Assembly: GCA_030762175.1 (NCBI GenBank)
Contig: CM060835.1
Span: 86,020,001-86,084,000, forward strand
Reading direction: 5' to 3'
DNA: 64,000 nucleotides
Source: Metallyticus violacea
Lineage: Eukaryota; Arthropoda; Insecta; Mantodea; Metallyticidae
Shown here piece after piece: positions 1 through 10,055 of the stretch. The notes below the pieces were generated by a model. The model was given only the letters and a program-made list of their open reading frames with translations. It was not told the DNA's origin and made no database searches. Positions within the stretch are counted from its first letter, which is position 1; every line of letters starts with the position of its first letter. The position numbers and the translations under genes were made by a program.

Positions 1-186
1 TCTGCCCATGTCTATCTGGAAACAATATTAGGGAACCGTTCTACGTCCTTGTCTCACCGCTCCTTGGCTCTGACAGCCCGAAGTCTCAGGTGCTCCCATT
101 GGGAATAAAGGTAAAAAACAGCCATCCCTTGAGCAAGGCTAAAGTATGGAGATGTCCTCCTCGTCCCTACAAATCCAATCCAGTCC
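1..186 (+). repeat. SINE-B, 3' portion (cut by window start)
   Basis: The stretch beginning tctatctggaaacaat and continuing through a 'gcaaggctaaagtatgga' tract to 'caaatccaatccag' matches, with many substitutions, the 3' part of the element at 24755-24912 and the end of the full copy at 40597-41064. It has no coding content. The 5' part lies outside the window, so its total length is unknown. Confidence 0.6.
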
Positions 187-1117
187 AACAGAGCAAATAT
201 ATTTGACACACTATATGGTGACTTCTACTTTGTAAAAACTACAATGTAACTTAGATGTAAGTTCTGGGTTAGATAAAATTGAACACCCAGATTTGATCAG
301 CAGACAATTCTAGCGATGAAAAGTGTGTTGGAAGATATTGCATTGTGTAAATGTGCTGCACAATACAAACTTGGAGTTGGTCCTCGCTTAGACCTTCAAA
401 AACCGCAAAGGTTATAGAAACGCATCCAGCAAGTTCGCGGCATTGTTTTGTAACATCCTTGAAGTGTTCGAAAATTCTGTGGGCATCTCAGATGACCACA
501 CGCTTCATTGCCTAACATAAGATTTAGATATAAGAAAATAGGCACCACATTCCGATCATAACTGAATACAGATTTCTAGGAAATATTCACTGATTGTTTA
601 TACAATCTCATAAACGATTAATTTTATTCGGCGATTTATAACTGCAGAAAGATTTGACATGTACGAGTCAAGATGACAATCAAAACAAATCATTAGGTAC
701 TTTTCAAGCTCAACTCTCTAGGAATCAAAGCATTCCTCAAAGTTATTTAAATCGTGTCTACAATCAGGTTGTAGACAACAAAAAACAATAACAAAGTCAG
801 TGATATTCGCATTACAAACATTGATAATGATACTGGTGGAAATGCAAACGAGGGTATAAAATATAAGGGGGCTACAGAAGGCAATCATTTTACTAATTGA
901 AGATATTTTTAATGAGACATCACTATAATTAAAGAGTGCACGATATAAAAAGTATATTCCTTATTTCAATAATGGTTTAATTACATTGCCTCTAGAGTCT
1001 AAATAAAGTCACTACAATGTGAAAGTCCTTGTTTATACGCATATGTAACAGACAGCGAAAGACAATTCCTCTGAGTTTATCTGCTCTCTGATATTTTACA
1101 TGATCGAAAGTACTAAG
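187..1117. other. Unassigned AT-rich DNA
   Basis: I see no open frame with a recognisable product and no repeat shared with the rest of the window. A small perfect 8-bp stem (gtctacaa/ttgtagac) lies near 754-774, which is within chance expectation. Confidence 0.5.
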
Positions 1118-1345
1118 TTGAGATGGGCTAGCGCGGCGTGTGGTAGCTTGCGCTTTGGAAAAATTTCTGCTCCGTTGTCTGAAATGGAGATGAACCTTTC
1201 GAGGGACTCGTATAACTCGGGGGATGGGGTTCTACTGGCGTCAGGGTGTTCCATCTGCAAATTATTAGGGACATCGTCTACGTCCGCGCATAGATCTTGG
1301 CCTTCCGGTATGTGCCTTACCTAATCCCTTTCTTCCGGAGGTGCC
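1118..1345 (+). repeat. SINE-B, internal fragment
   Basis: The run 'ggtagcttgcgctttgga' followed by a gaggggact block and 'tctactggcgtcaggg' corresponds to the middle of SINE-B as seen at 40827-40920 and 49580-49700. It then joins 'gcaaattattagggacatcg', which resembles the 3' section seen at 24760-24785. The copy is diverged, and the 5' tRNA-like head is not present here. Confidence 0.5.
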
Positions 1346-2346
1346 ATGCCCTTAGTTTGACCCTTGCGAGTTCTTAGCTAGTGAATTTGGATTCGTTTTT
1401 TTAAATACTACTCCATCCCCTGTTCAGATTTTAGCCTCAATTTTACTTGTAAAATTATTGCCTATTTCCCTCGGGAATTCTTAACCATCCTCCATACACA
1501 TTTTCCATTTCGCTGAACTGCTATTCAAATGGAGTTCACCCCTTATTGTTCCCAATCTCGTTCTTAATTTGTATGCCCATGTCTGGTAGCACAATGCCCT
1601 ATTTAAAATTTAGTTCCCATTCTTTTCATTTAAGAGCCAAGCTTTTTATACATATTCAAATTATGTGTCAGAGCTATTGTATAAAATTGACTTAGTAGTC
1701 TTTGAACAGAATCTTTTGCGAAGACGTCGAATGATAAAACTTGTTGAAAGTTCTTACTAAAGCTACTGCCATTCAGAAACTACACCGTTAGGATAATAAA
1801 TATGTCAAGCTCCTACATTTTTATTGTTTTCATTAACTTAATTTTCACTCTCAGTAATAATGCTAATGTTATGCAATTTATTAACAGTCCTCGATGTAAA
1901 ATAAAATTTAATTATGCTCATAACGTATAGGAGGTATGACATAATTCAGTTGATAGTAGTGTACACCCCTGAATTGTTACGCCACTGTAGGTCATCGCAT
2001 GAATATTCTTTGTCAACACTAATGCACTCTTCATCAAGGTCTAAGAGAAGTACTATAGCTACACGGAGGTTACGGGAGCAGGCTCGTTCACACAGTAACG
2101 CCATTTTCTCACGTGTCGCCATTTTCTCACGTTTTCAGTTTCTTTCGGATTTCCCATGCAGATTTTCCCATCATACCCGACACATATTTCGCCATTGGAA
2201 CCGGCAGGTCCACTTCTTTGCAGACATACCTAGCGCGGGTGATTTTAGAATGATGTTAAAACAAATTATAAATGACAAAATAGCAACATATTGTCGCCAG
2301 ACTTCCTCGCGACTTAGACAGTTTCCATGTGACTAGCCACTGACAT
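1346..2346. other. Unassigned DNA with one meaningless ORF
   Basis: The stretch contains a 140-codon open frame at 1914-2336 (+). Its translation is rich in Ser, Arg and His, has no motif I recognise, and partly overlaps a local direct repeat (gccattttctcacg, twice near 2100-2135). I treat it as chance. Confidence 0.4.
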
Positions 2347-2582
2347 GTGATCGAGGCCATTCAGACATGCGTCTGGGGTTCTATTCCTGGCCGTCCTCCC
2401 TGACTAAGTATTTTTCCACCCTTTCCTTAGTCCTCATAAATTGCCAATGACAGGAAGATACTCTAAATTTATGCCTGAAAACCTTCCTTTAAAAAAATTA
2501 ATTTTCAATTTATTATTTCGACTCAGTATCATCGGTGACTATTGACTGTGGTAAAAACGGACGTTAAACACTGTTAAAAAAC
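2347..2582 (+). repeat. SINE-C copy, old
   Basis: It has the tRNA-like box B remnant 'ggggttctattcct', then 'ccgtcctccctgactaag', 'cctcataaattgccaatg', and the terminal 'aaaacggacgttaaacac'. These occur in the same order as in the better-preserved SINE-C at 39012-39298. The central 'ggaaggtaccct' is degraded. It is an old copy and no target duplication is recognisable. Confidence 0.65.
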
Positions 2583-4339
2583 GCCAGTAAGCTTCTGCAT
2601 GCTGTTTACAATCATAGTATTAGCATCCAGATCAAATTTAGAATACATCGTTTCCTTCATTATTTCATTCTCAGTCAAAACACACTGGCCGATTAATCTA
2701 TAGATGGAATGTTCATTACGCCTCTAACATAAAAACGGATGAGAGAATAAAAATCTCCATACTGCCATTGTCCGTGTTTCCAAAACATCCAAAGAGATAA
2801 GTAAATCTATTTTATTTTTCTTTAATTAGTTTTTGTCAGTTCTAGCTCATTAAATAAACAAATATATTTAATTTTGATAAACGCTATGCAACAAACTGTT
2901 CCACTTGCGCTTATATTTTCTGTAAAATTAATCAAAATGTGAATATTTTAATGTGTATAAATTCGAAAAATACAACATTTAATGGTTTTGAATGATAGAC
3001 ACCATTTATTAGTGCATTAAATAAGAAGTCTTTTATTCGTTCCGTTTCTGGGAGCATTCCTTTCTTCCGGTCGATGTATGAGACTTCTTTATCTCTTTAC
3101 TTATGCCATTACGTATGCACAGCGTGATCTGCAGGCTGGTTGAAACAAGTCGTATGTAAACGAAATCAGTGGTTTTTGTCCATGCGGCATGGCGAACTCA
3201 TCAGACACTTACAAGATGCAACAAGGGAATCCCAGACTAGAGGTGGAATGCCGTTTTTTTCGGCTTAATTTTAAAAATGTTAGATCTGGGGCCTTCTTCG
3301 CTGCTCACGTCCAGGGAGTCAGGTAGAATGCATTTGTAAAGTGTTTCAATGTATATTATTAGTTTGGCTCATGTAGTATGTAATTTTACTAGCCAATGAA
3401 TGTACATTGGTAGTGCAAGGCATTAAGTCATAATAATCTGGGGGCAATATTAAAGTCATTTCTTTTAAAATAGAAACTTTAATTATATGATTGTACCTCT
3501 AATTTGTTGACCAATAATTAATTAATTATAATGTGGGAAGTGTGACAAATGTTACAAACTTTAAATACTCAAAGTGTGCATCTCAATGCTTTCTTTAATT
3601 TTGTTATAAAGATCTCAATGAAGTATTTCTGTTGTTTACCTCAATTGTATGTTAAACCTGTTTTATAATTTTCACATCATAGAATCAAATTTATTTTACA
3701 TGTGTTATGTACGTATACTTCTGTTTTTCAGCAAATTATATTAAAATGTTCATTGTTAAATTTTTTGTTCCTTTTTCTGCTATAGAGCTGAAATAATTAA
3801 ATCATCTATTTGAGACATGATGCATATGCAATGCTGTAAACGATAGTTTTATATAAATATATCTTATGTTTTTCATAATCTTTATACTTATAAAGCGACA
3901 CCCCTATTCTTTAAGATACTGCAGTCATAGGTCACAGTGTGATTTTAAAACGAAAGAGTGCAACAATGGCCATCGTTAAATGTAGCCTGATTTTTTTAAA
4001 TAAATGCCCGGATGATCTAAAACCTCTTGTCAATCAAGAGTTAATATCCAAATAGTTTTAAATTGACCAGTTACAGAAATATCCAGAAAGCAGCTGAAGT
4101 GCTCCGTTTTCTAGGAATTTGGTAACGTCTTGTTGACATGTCAGATTTGAAGTATGCTATGGCAAAAGTAACCTAAATAAAACTTGTGTGAAACAGTAAC
4201 TATGTTGTCATTACTTTTTGAATGGCCCAGTTTATTGAAATGCTACTTATTTACCCTAATACTGGATAACTGTAACCACGTTGTGTGGGTCTATTATGAA
4301 AGGTTGCCATCACGGCCTGTAGTTATATTTTGTAGTCAT
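2583..4339. other. Unassigned AT-rich DNA
   Basis: This 1.7-kb stretch has no recognisable gene or repeat. The sequence 'actttttgaatggccc' near 4214-4229 resembles a mariner-type terminal repeat in reverse, but I could not find its partner, so no element is called. Confidence 0.4.
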
Positions 4340-4342
4340 TAA

Positions 4343-4375
4343 GGGCCGCATTCATAGTCAACGCTTATAAATAAG
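4343..4375 (+). repeat. Left TIR of Harbinger element
   Basis: It pairs with the inverted copy at 7650-7680. The shared core is ATTCATAGTCAAC followed by R and CTTAT. One extra base near the fifth position of the left arm accounts for the offset. Confidence 0.88.
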
Positions 4376-4582
4376 TTATAAGTGCTAAGTGAATCACTTA
4401 TATCTGTTTCAAATTCATGAACAACACATAGAAGTTGTGCACTCAAAGTGGTATGTTACATCTTGTGTTATCACGGCCTCGTAGATTACTGGTCAAGCAG
4501 GTTATGGGTTCAGTTATTATTGGCACACTGTTTATTCGTAGGCAACGAGTTATTACAGCGTGTTATTCATTTCAACATAAAT

Positions 4583-5441
4583 ATGTCTAAAGGAAATCAT
4601 TTTACAGATCAAGAACGGCTTCATTTGCAGGAGTTGGTTTATCAATACAAGGACATCATTGAAAATAAAAAAAATGATAGCATTTTTATTTAAAAAGGAA
4701 AGAAATGTGGGAGAAGATATGCTTGCAATTGAATATCATTCTGAAAATGCAAACTTAAGTATTTTTATTATTTATGTATATCATGTAATTATTTTCAGGA
4801 TTGTAAAACTATCAAGAATGATAAAGAATCGTGCTCTTGAATGTATTTCATTCTTGCACGAGACATAATGCAGCAAGCAGATTTCAATGCAACGTAGGAA
4901 AGAGGCGAAAGCAATTGCTATGCTTTAGAGTAACATTTTTACAGTTTGCTTTTAATAGGATATCAGATAAAACTCAAATAAGCCTGATAAGGATATAGAA
5001 ATGGAAATAATTTTAATACGTTCATGTTTAATGTACCCCATAATCACATGTAAAGCATATGTAAAATATTGAGTCAAAAAGCACCGAATTGTTACAAGTA
5101 CATTTTTACGATCAAGGATGATTGTCGTTAAGAGGTATGATACAGTCCGTTGTCTGTATATTAAATGTTGAACACATCATACTTCTAATGTTATGCATTT
5201 ATTATTGTGTAACTCAATGCCTTTCGTGTAATGTTGGCACCTCAAAACACTCGCGAATGAAACAGGCGCTTGCGTCTTAAGGCTTTAGTAAAGTGTTATT
5301 ACATATAAGAAAGGCATGATGTTTATTATTGTCAAACAAAATCAAATGATTTACTTATTGGTTCCTTTCGTTAAATACATTGTTCAGCTGAAAACAGCGT
5401 GGAAAAATATTAACTTCTGTAGGAAAGCAGAACTTTGAGCT

Positions 5442-5476
<35 letters not shown>

Positions 5477-6250
5477 CAGAAGACAGGTGGTGGACCACTT
5501 ACTAATAAACCTGCGGGCAATAACCCAGAAGTGGCTTCCTGCTGCAAGATATAATTGATAGCAACACGTTGATGCTATCACAATCAGAAGGTTATCAGCT
5601 GGTGGATGATGTTCTGGCTGTATGCAACGAGTCAGGTAAAAATAAACAAGAGTTATATCTTGTGTTTTACTTTTAATAAATTTTTGTTTTAATTTGTAAT
5701 AAACGAATCCATAACAGCAAAGCACTGCTTATACAGAAATAGAATACGTAAGCTAAAATTGTATACAAGCGCTCCAATTGTTATAATTGTTACGGTTTTG
5801 TTAATATTACTGCATTTTTGCAGGGTATGGTAACACCCCGAGCCTTCCCTCAACCAGTTATCAATGTGATGGTCCAATCAATATAGGTATATAAAATAAG
5901 GACCTCATCAGAACAGTGTAATAGTGAAGGTAAGTTAAAGAGAAAACAAACCAAGTGCATTATGCAACGGCATTTGAAATGTTTATGTACACATGTGTAC
6001 ATGTTTATGTACACCTAACTTTCTCTATTTCTCTTTCATTTCAGGAATCAAGAAAACAAAAGAAAATTCCTTTATAGAAGAACCCGAATTAAGCATTAAA
6101 AAGGTTAGGTATTTACTAGAATTGGACCAGCAGATTGGAGTAATGAGAAAGGAGGAACAGGCTTTAGGTGTCGACTTATAAAACATCAGCTGGAGGCAAC
6201 AAAAATGAAGAAGCATATCTTAAAGAGAAACACAATTTATAATTAGCGAT
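4583..6250 (+). pseudogene. Harbinger-associated Myb/SANT-like protein, broken
   Basis: This is the DNA-binding partner gene of a PIF/Harbinger element. An ATG at 4583 begins a frame reading MSKGNHFTDQERLHLQELVY, then QYKDIIENKKNDS, the usual start of a Myb/SANT-like trihelix domain in these elements. An A-rich slip near 4667-4690 moves the rest into another frame and the domain is cut short. A separate exon-like piece follows a good 3' splice site (ctctttcatttcag, ending at 6044). It reads GIKKTKENSFIEEPEL and then an alpha-helical, charged tail (LLELDQQIGVMRKEEQAL) to a stop at 6179-6181, which fits the C-terminal coiled-coil region of the family. The middle of the protein is not readable. 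In active relatives this protein helps bring the transposase to the element ends in the nucleus. Here it cannot be functional. Confidence 0.7.
5443..5473 (+). repeat. Poly-A tract (31 A) inside Harbinger element
   Basis: An uninterrupted A run. It may be the tail of a retroposed insert in the Myb-like gene's intron, but I could not find a matching repeat body or a target duplication around it. Confidence 0.7.
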
Positions 6251-6504
6251 TTTAAAAAAATAAATTGCAAATTGAAAAGAATAAATTTAATCGTTGAAAT
6301 GTCTTTGTATGAATTCTTATCTAATGCAATTCCTCTTCTGGTGTAAACATCAGCTGGAGGCAACAAAAATGAAGAAGCATATCTTAAAGAGAAACACAAT
6401 TTATAATTAGCGATTTTAAAAAAATAAATTGCAAATTGAAAAGAATAAATTTAATGGTTGAAATGTCTTTGTATGAATTCTTATCTAATGCAATTACTCT
6501 TCTG
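6181..6504 (+). repeat. 164-bp tandem duplication, two copies
   Basis: 6181-6340 and 6345-6504 are the same 160-bp sequence beginning aaacatcagctggaggcaac. By eye they differ at two positions (atcg/atgg near 6293/6457, and cctc/actc near 6332/6496). The period is 164 bp. It begins right at the stop codon of the Myb-like exon and lies in the gap between the two convergent genes. The near identity, against the heavy decay of the genes around it, says the duplication is recent or has been homogenised. Confidence 0.95.
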
Positions 6505-6529
6505 TTTTCTACGATAGGTACTACTGGAA

Positions 6530-7430
6530 CCTCAACAAGGTGCATTTCTCCTTCCAGTTCCCAGATATCCAGCTTGTAGCTCGGTGTTGTACAAAATAGC
6601 GCAAGAAGTTGTGCTTCCTGTTGTTTCTTGAACTTATTTTGTAATTCAAAATATAGGCATGGGTATCTTCTTTTCCATTTCCCACTTGCTACTGAGCTCC
6701 TAGTTTTTGTATGGACCCTGTTATAATTATTTTGGGAACGGTTAGTTGACTGTGGAACAAGCAAATGACCAGATATTAGTTCTTCACTTAATCACCTCTA
6801 ATGCCATTATTGTCAAAAATTCTGCTATCATGAGCAGAACCAGGCCACCCTACAATTATGTCCAAAATTTCTTCATTTGGTCCTTCATAATTTTACATTC
6901 AAAGAGAAGTACGTCTTTCTATTTCTAAATATTTCAGAATTATTGCCTCCATAAAACTTTATGGATATATGCGTTCGTCTATAACACCAACAACTCCTGG
7001 AAAAACCACCTTTTTCATAAAACTGAACTTTCATATTCTTCAAAGACTCTTGGCTTGCAGGGAAGTTTCTGTACCTTTTAATATGAGATGCTAAAATTTC
7101 TGACACTTCACAAATAATATGGCAGACTGTTGCCTGACTCACGTTGATTTAAATCCGCACAAACCAACTGCAAAAACAAACAAAATAAATAGTAACACAC
7201 TATACACCTTTTAAGATTACATTAATATGAAGCATTGTAAAGCCTCTCCTGGAAAGAAGAAGCTGCATGGAACCTCAGAGCAAGTTAATATTCATTAAAG
7301 GAGATATTGGTAAGCCTCTGTTGGGAGCATTCTCTATAATTACTAGCACTAAAACATTTATAACAGTTCATTTGTTAAAACGAAAACGTTTCTTGAATTA
7401 CTGTTCATCATGCACATCTCCATATCTCTA
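6530..7430 (-). pseudogene. Harbinger transposase (HARBI1-like DDE nuclease), frameshifted
   Basis: This would be the nuclease that cuts and pastes the element. Reading the minus strand across frames gives, in order: RFRFNK and NRGLPISPL (N-terminal region, about 7420-7330), LALRFHAASSFFQ (about 7290), an intron-like gap ending ttttgcag, then from 7142 MSQATVCHIICEVSEILASH (helix-turn-helix). Next come GGF..GVVGVID with the first catalytic Asp near 6990, GGNNSEIFRNRK, DIIVGWPGSAHDSRIFDNN with the second Asp (about 6870-6800), and NRVHTKTRS then GKWKRRYPCL (about 6730-6660). The end reads TTSCAILYN, which stands for the family's TACAVLHN. At least four indels break the frame, two of them compensating around the first Asp. 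The family identification is secure from motif order. Activity is excluded. Confidence 0.85.
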
Positions 7431-7649
7431 AGATATCATTTTTCTTTATACAGCATAAAATTCAACATATTCTGCAAAGTCATTGTACTTTTCCATTAAT
7501 GCATAAAGAGCACAGAGTCTGATTAGAAATCAAGATAATAAATGAGTACACTAAAGTGGGCATCCTAGCGCACTTATACACATACTTACTCCCTCATTAG
7601 CGAATGAGGGGCAACTGGAAATGAGTATAAGTCCTGAAATAAATATCAC

Positions 7650-7680
7650 TCATTAATAAGTGTTGACTATGAATATGCCC
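7650..7680 (-). repeat. Right TIR of Harbinger element
   Basis: It is the inverted partner of 4343-4375. Outside it lies TAA at 7681-7683, matching TAA at 4340-4342. Confidence 0.88.
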
Positions 7681-7683
7681 TAA

Positions 7684-8224
7684 GTTTTTTATATTTTTGT
7701 AAGCAAGTATCTGAAATATCTTAAAGGTGAGGAGATTTCCTTTGTAAATATGAGTATTATAAAACGCGTTTAAAATTCCATCACATTTGTAATAAACGAT
7801 ACGGTTCATTTTGTTCAAGTTTGTGAGTATTTTACCTTTATTCGACATATTCATTTATATATACCCATTTATCTGAATATCGTATTACTAATGTATACAG
7901 TTGTTAGCACTAATTAAACCACATTTTCATTCTCCATGTTAAACACTACTAATTTAAAATGACTAAAATAGGGCTCTCCACTTTCCCTGCGTCTAATTAA
8001 TGGTGCAGCTACAGTGAGATTATTTGGTTACGGGCCGGCAGAGCACAGCTGCATGTTGAAAGAAGCCAGTCATCAGTATTCAGTTTGAGGCACAGGCTTT
8101 GTCAAGTGGTTGCGCTCGTTTATAACTCGGCGCTTTCAATGTGTACAAAATTGCATGGTAATTTTTCTTCTTTTTTAGATATGCCACTATATAAACATAG
8201 TCTTAAACCGGTTTTTATGTACGT
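7684..8224. other. Unassigned DNA
   Basis: I recognise nothing in this stretch. A slightly GC-richer patch near 8030-8130 has no open frame of interest. Confidence 0.4.

Positions 8225-8286
<62 letters not shown>
8225..8286 (+). repeat. (TA)n(TG)n microsatellite
   Basis: A short TA run passes into about 25 TG units. The Thr/His and Val/Cys repeat frames across it are artefacts. Confidence 0.98.
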
Positions 8287-8289
<3 letters not shown>

Positions 8290-8309
8290 ATGGATTCTAG
8301 CAGAGAAGT

Positions 8310-8485
8310 GATAAAATGATTCATAAGAAAATGTCCTATCAATTGTATTCCAGATAGAGAACTGTTCACCAACTTGTTAAAAAGTTACGAGAGGCAGAAT
8401 TTTTCAATGACAAGAAACGTGTTCATGTTCTTAGAGGAGAAAAGTTAGAAGATTTCCTAAATAAATATCGGCAGTGTATTGCCGC
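8310..8485 (+). pseudogene. Tc1/mariner-type transposase remnant, internally deleted
   Basis: Two frames together read RKCPINCIPDRE, then, after a one-base slip, RTVHQLVKKLREAEFFNDKK. This is the N-terminal helix-turn-helix start of the insect Tc1/mariner (IS630) family that normally reads NRETVRQLVKKLRETGS. After LRGEKLEDF the frame goes straight to YRQCIAAEGLHFDIF, which resembles the C-terminal tail of the same family (CI.A.GGHFEH). The catalytic core is therefore missing, as in a non-autonomous deletion derivative. Terminal repeats were not identified. Confidence 0.6.
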
Positions 8486-8976
8486 CGAGGGGCTTCATTT
8501 TGACATCTTTTATAACGTAGATTAGTGCTTATTATTATTATCAGTTTTAAACGCAGTAGCATTACTGTTTTCAGTAAAAAATAAATACTATCTTCATGCA
8601 CGGCAATTTTGACTCCCTTTATCTGGTGGTGGCGGCAGCACTTCCCCAGTAAATCAACGCTCTCAGGCGGCCCAAGACTCAAATAACTTCACTGCAGTAC
8701 TGTTATTTTATTTTTTCTCTTCACTTTTTTTTTCTGCTCAAATAAGAGAGTACGTAAGGAAAAAACGTCCTTATGTAAAACTTTCTATTTTCTCTTTATT
8801 CTGCTTTTCTTGTTTGTCAGCTTGCTCGGCTTGATCATTTTCTGAGTTCTTGGAATCATTAAGCAACTCACATAGGTCTTCAATATGATCTTTTTGCGCT
8901 ATTATCTTTTGTTTTTGTCATATCTTCTTCTTTTCCTTTCAGAGGAAGAATAAATTATTAGAGAATAAGACAGTAG
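8486..8976. other. Unassigned DNA next to Tc1/mariner remnant
   Basis: It includes a GC-richer patch at 8605-8690 (tggtggtggcggcagcac) that could be the outer part of the same transposon. I could not match it to an inverted copy upstream. Confidence 0.35.
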
Positions 8977-9021
<45 letters not shown>

Positions 9022-9039
9022 GTTGTTGTTGTTGTTGTT
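8977..9039 (+). repeat. (ATT)n(GTT)n microsatellite
   Basis: About 14 ATT units followed by six TGT/GTT units. Confidence 0.98.
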
Positions 9040-9229
9040 CATTGTACAAGAAGAGTGCAGAAGATGCTGTGATGATTATTTAGGAATGTGTACAGAATCA
9101 AATAAATAATATTTTTGTTAGAATAATGAAACAACGAATAGAGGACCAAATGTGGCTTCACAGCTGGAAGGTCCTGTGTAGATCTACTTTTACATTGTCT
9201 CCTTTTAGAGAAATGCAAAGTAAACTTTT

Positions 9230-10010
9230 AAGATTTAAGGATGTTATTTGCTGACCTATTGAAAGCCTATGACGTCGTTCCCAGGAAATTATTATGACAG
9301 TTTTAAGAGAAACTTTAGTAAATGAAGACATAATAGTAATTTTATAATACACATATTACACACATGCGAATATCAAGAGAAGCCCTACAAGAATATTATT
9401 ACGAATCTAATGAGTGCAAACATTGCTCTTCAAAAATTACAGATGTTAGTTTACGTAAATGAGCAAAATTGTGTAAAATTGCGGAAATGTCAATAAATAA
9501 TTTACCAAGTTACATTTTGCAGATCTTAGGACGCTGAAGGTGCTTCACATGATGAGAAAATTAGTAAAAGAATATAAATGTTGCAGTTATATATACATTT
9601 TACAAAACCAATATTTAACATCAGAAATGGAGATTGACAGTTGAAAATTAAGAAATCGCCAAGGCTGGTAAATTTAAATTTTTGAGATCAACTTTAGAAG
9701 CTTGATCTGAAGTAGAGAAAGGAACCAATAAAAGAAGGGTAACCAACATGCTGAATTCTGTATTATGTAATGAGTATGCTTTAAATAGAAAAAAAAATGA
9801 ATGAAAACAATCATTTATGGTGCATAGGTGCAAAGTACTTTGTTATATGAGGCAGAATAAAGTGAGTTTTAAACACACAACAATTATTAGCTTCAGAAAT
9901 TCGGTGGAGGACAGCAAAGAATAGATGGAGCAAGACTAATAGGGGCTGTAAGATTTATGGATACAGAAATAATTATATGAGTAGAAAAAATATTGTAGGT
10001 ATTGTAGGAA
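9230..10010 (+). pseudogene. LINE reverse transcriptase remnant, heavily eroded
   Basis: Read through several frames, 9250-9300 gives DLLKAYDVVPRKLL when one stop is ignored, which resembles the DL.KAYD.V.R..LW catalytic-region motif of non-LTR reverse transcriptases. Further on, 9655-9770 gives EVEKGTNKRRVTNMLNSVLC, 9815-9850 gives LLYEAE (for LLYGAE), and 9885-9915 gives LLASEIRWRTAKNRW (for LLA.EM.FWRR.A...R). This order is the end of the RT domain and the C-terminal region of insect LINEs. No frame stays open for long, so the copy is old. The call rests on motif order only. Confidence 0.5.
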
Positions 10011-10013
10011 GTG

Positions 10014-10017
<4 letters not shown>

Positions 10018-10052
<35 letters not shown>
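10018..10052 (+). repeat. (ATT)n microsatellite
   Basis: About 11 ATT units directly following the LINE remnant. Confidence 0.97.

Positions 10053-10055
<3 letters not shown>

Larger units (their letters stand above)
4340..7683. mobile_element. PIF/Harbinger DNA transposon, boundaries complete, genes decayed
   Basis: The element runs from 4343 to 7680 (3338 bp) and is flanked on both sides by TAA (4340-4342 and 7681-7683), the 3-bp target duplication typical of PIF/Harbinger. The ends are inverted repeats: 4343 starts GGGCCGCATTCATAGTCAAC and the reverse complement of 7680 starts GGGCATATTCATAGTCAACA. The match continues imperfectly to about 30 bp. Inside are two converging genes, as this superfamily usually carries: a Myb/SANT-like DNA-binding protein on + (from 4583) and a DDE transposase on - (about 7430 to 6530). 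Both are broken by frameshifts, so the copy is not autonomous. A 31-A tract at 5443-5473 and a 164-bp tandem duplication at 6181-6504 are later changes. Confidence 0.88.

Noticed and set aside
1914..2336. 140-codon ORF (+).
   Set aside because: Low-complexity Ser/Arg/His-rich translation overlapping a small direct repeat; no motif.
4150..4240. Mariner-like terminal repeat (reverse of gggccattcaaaaagtaatg).
   Set aside because: No inverted partner or transposase remnant found within several kilobases.
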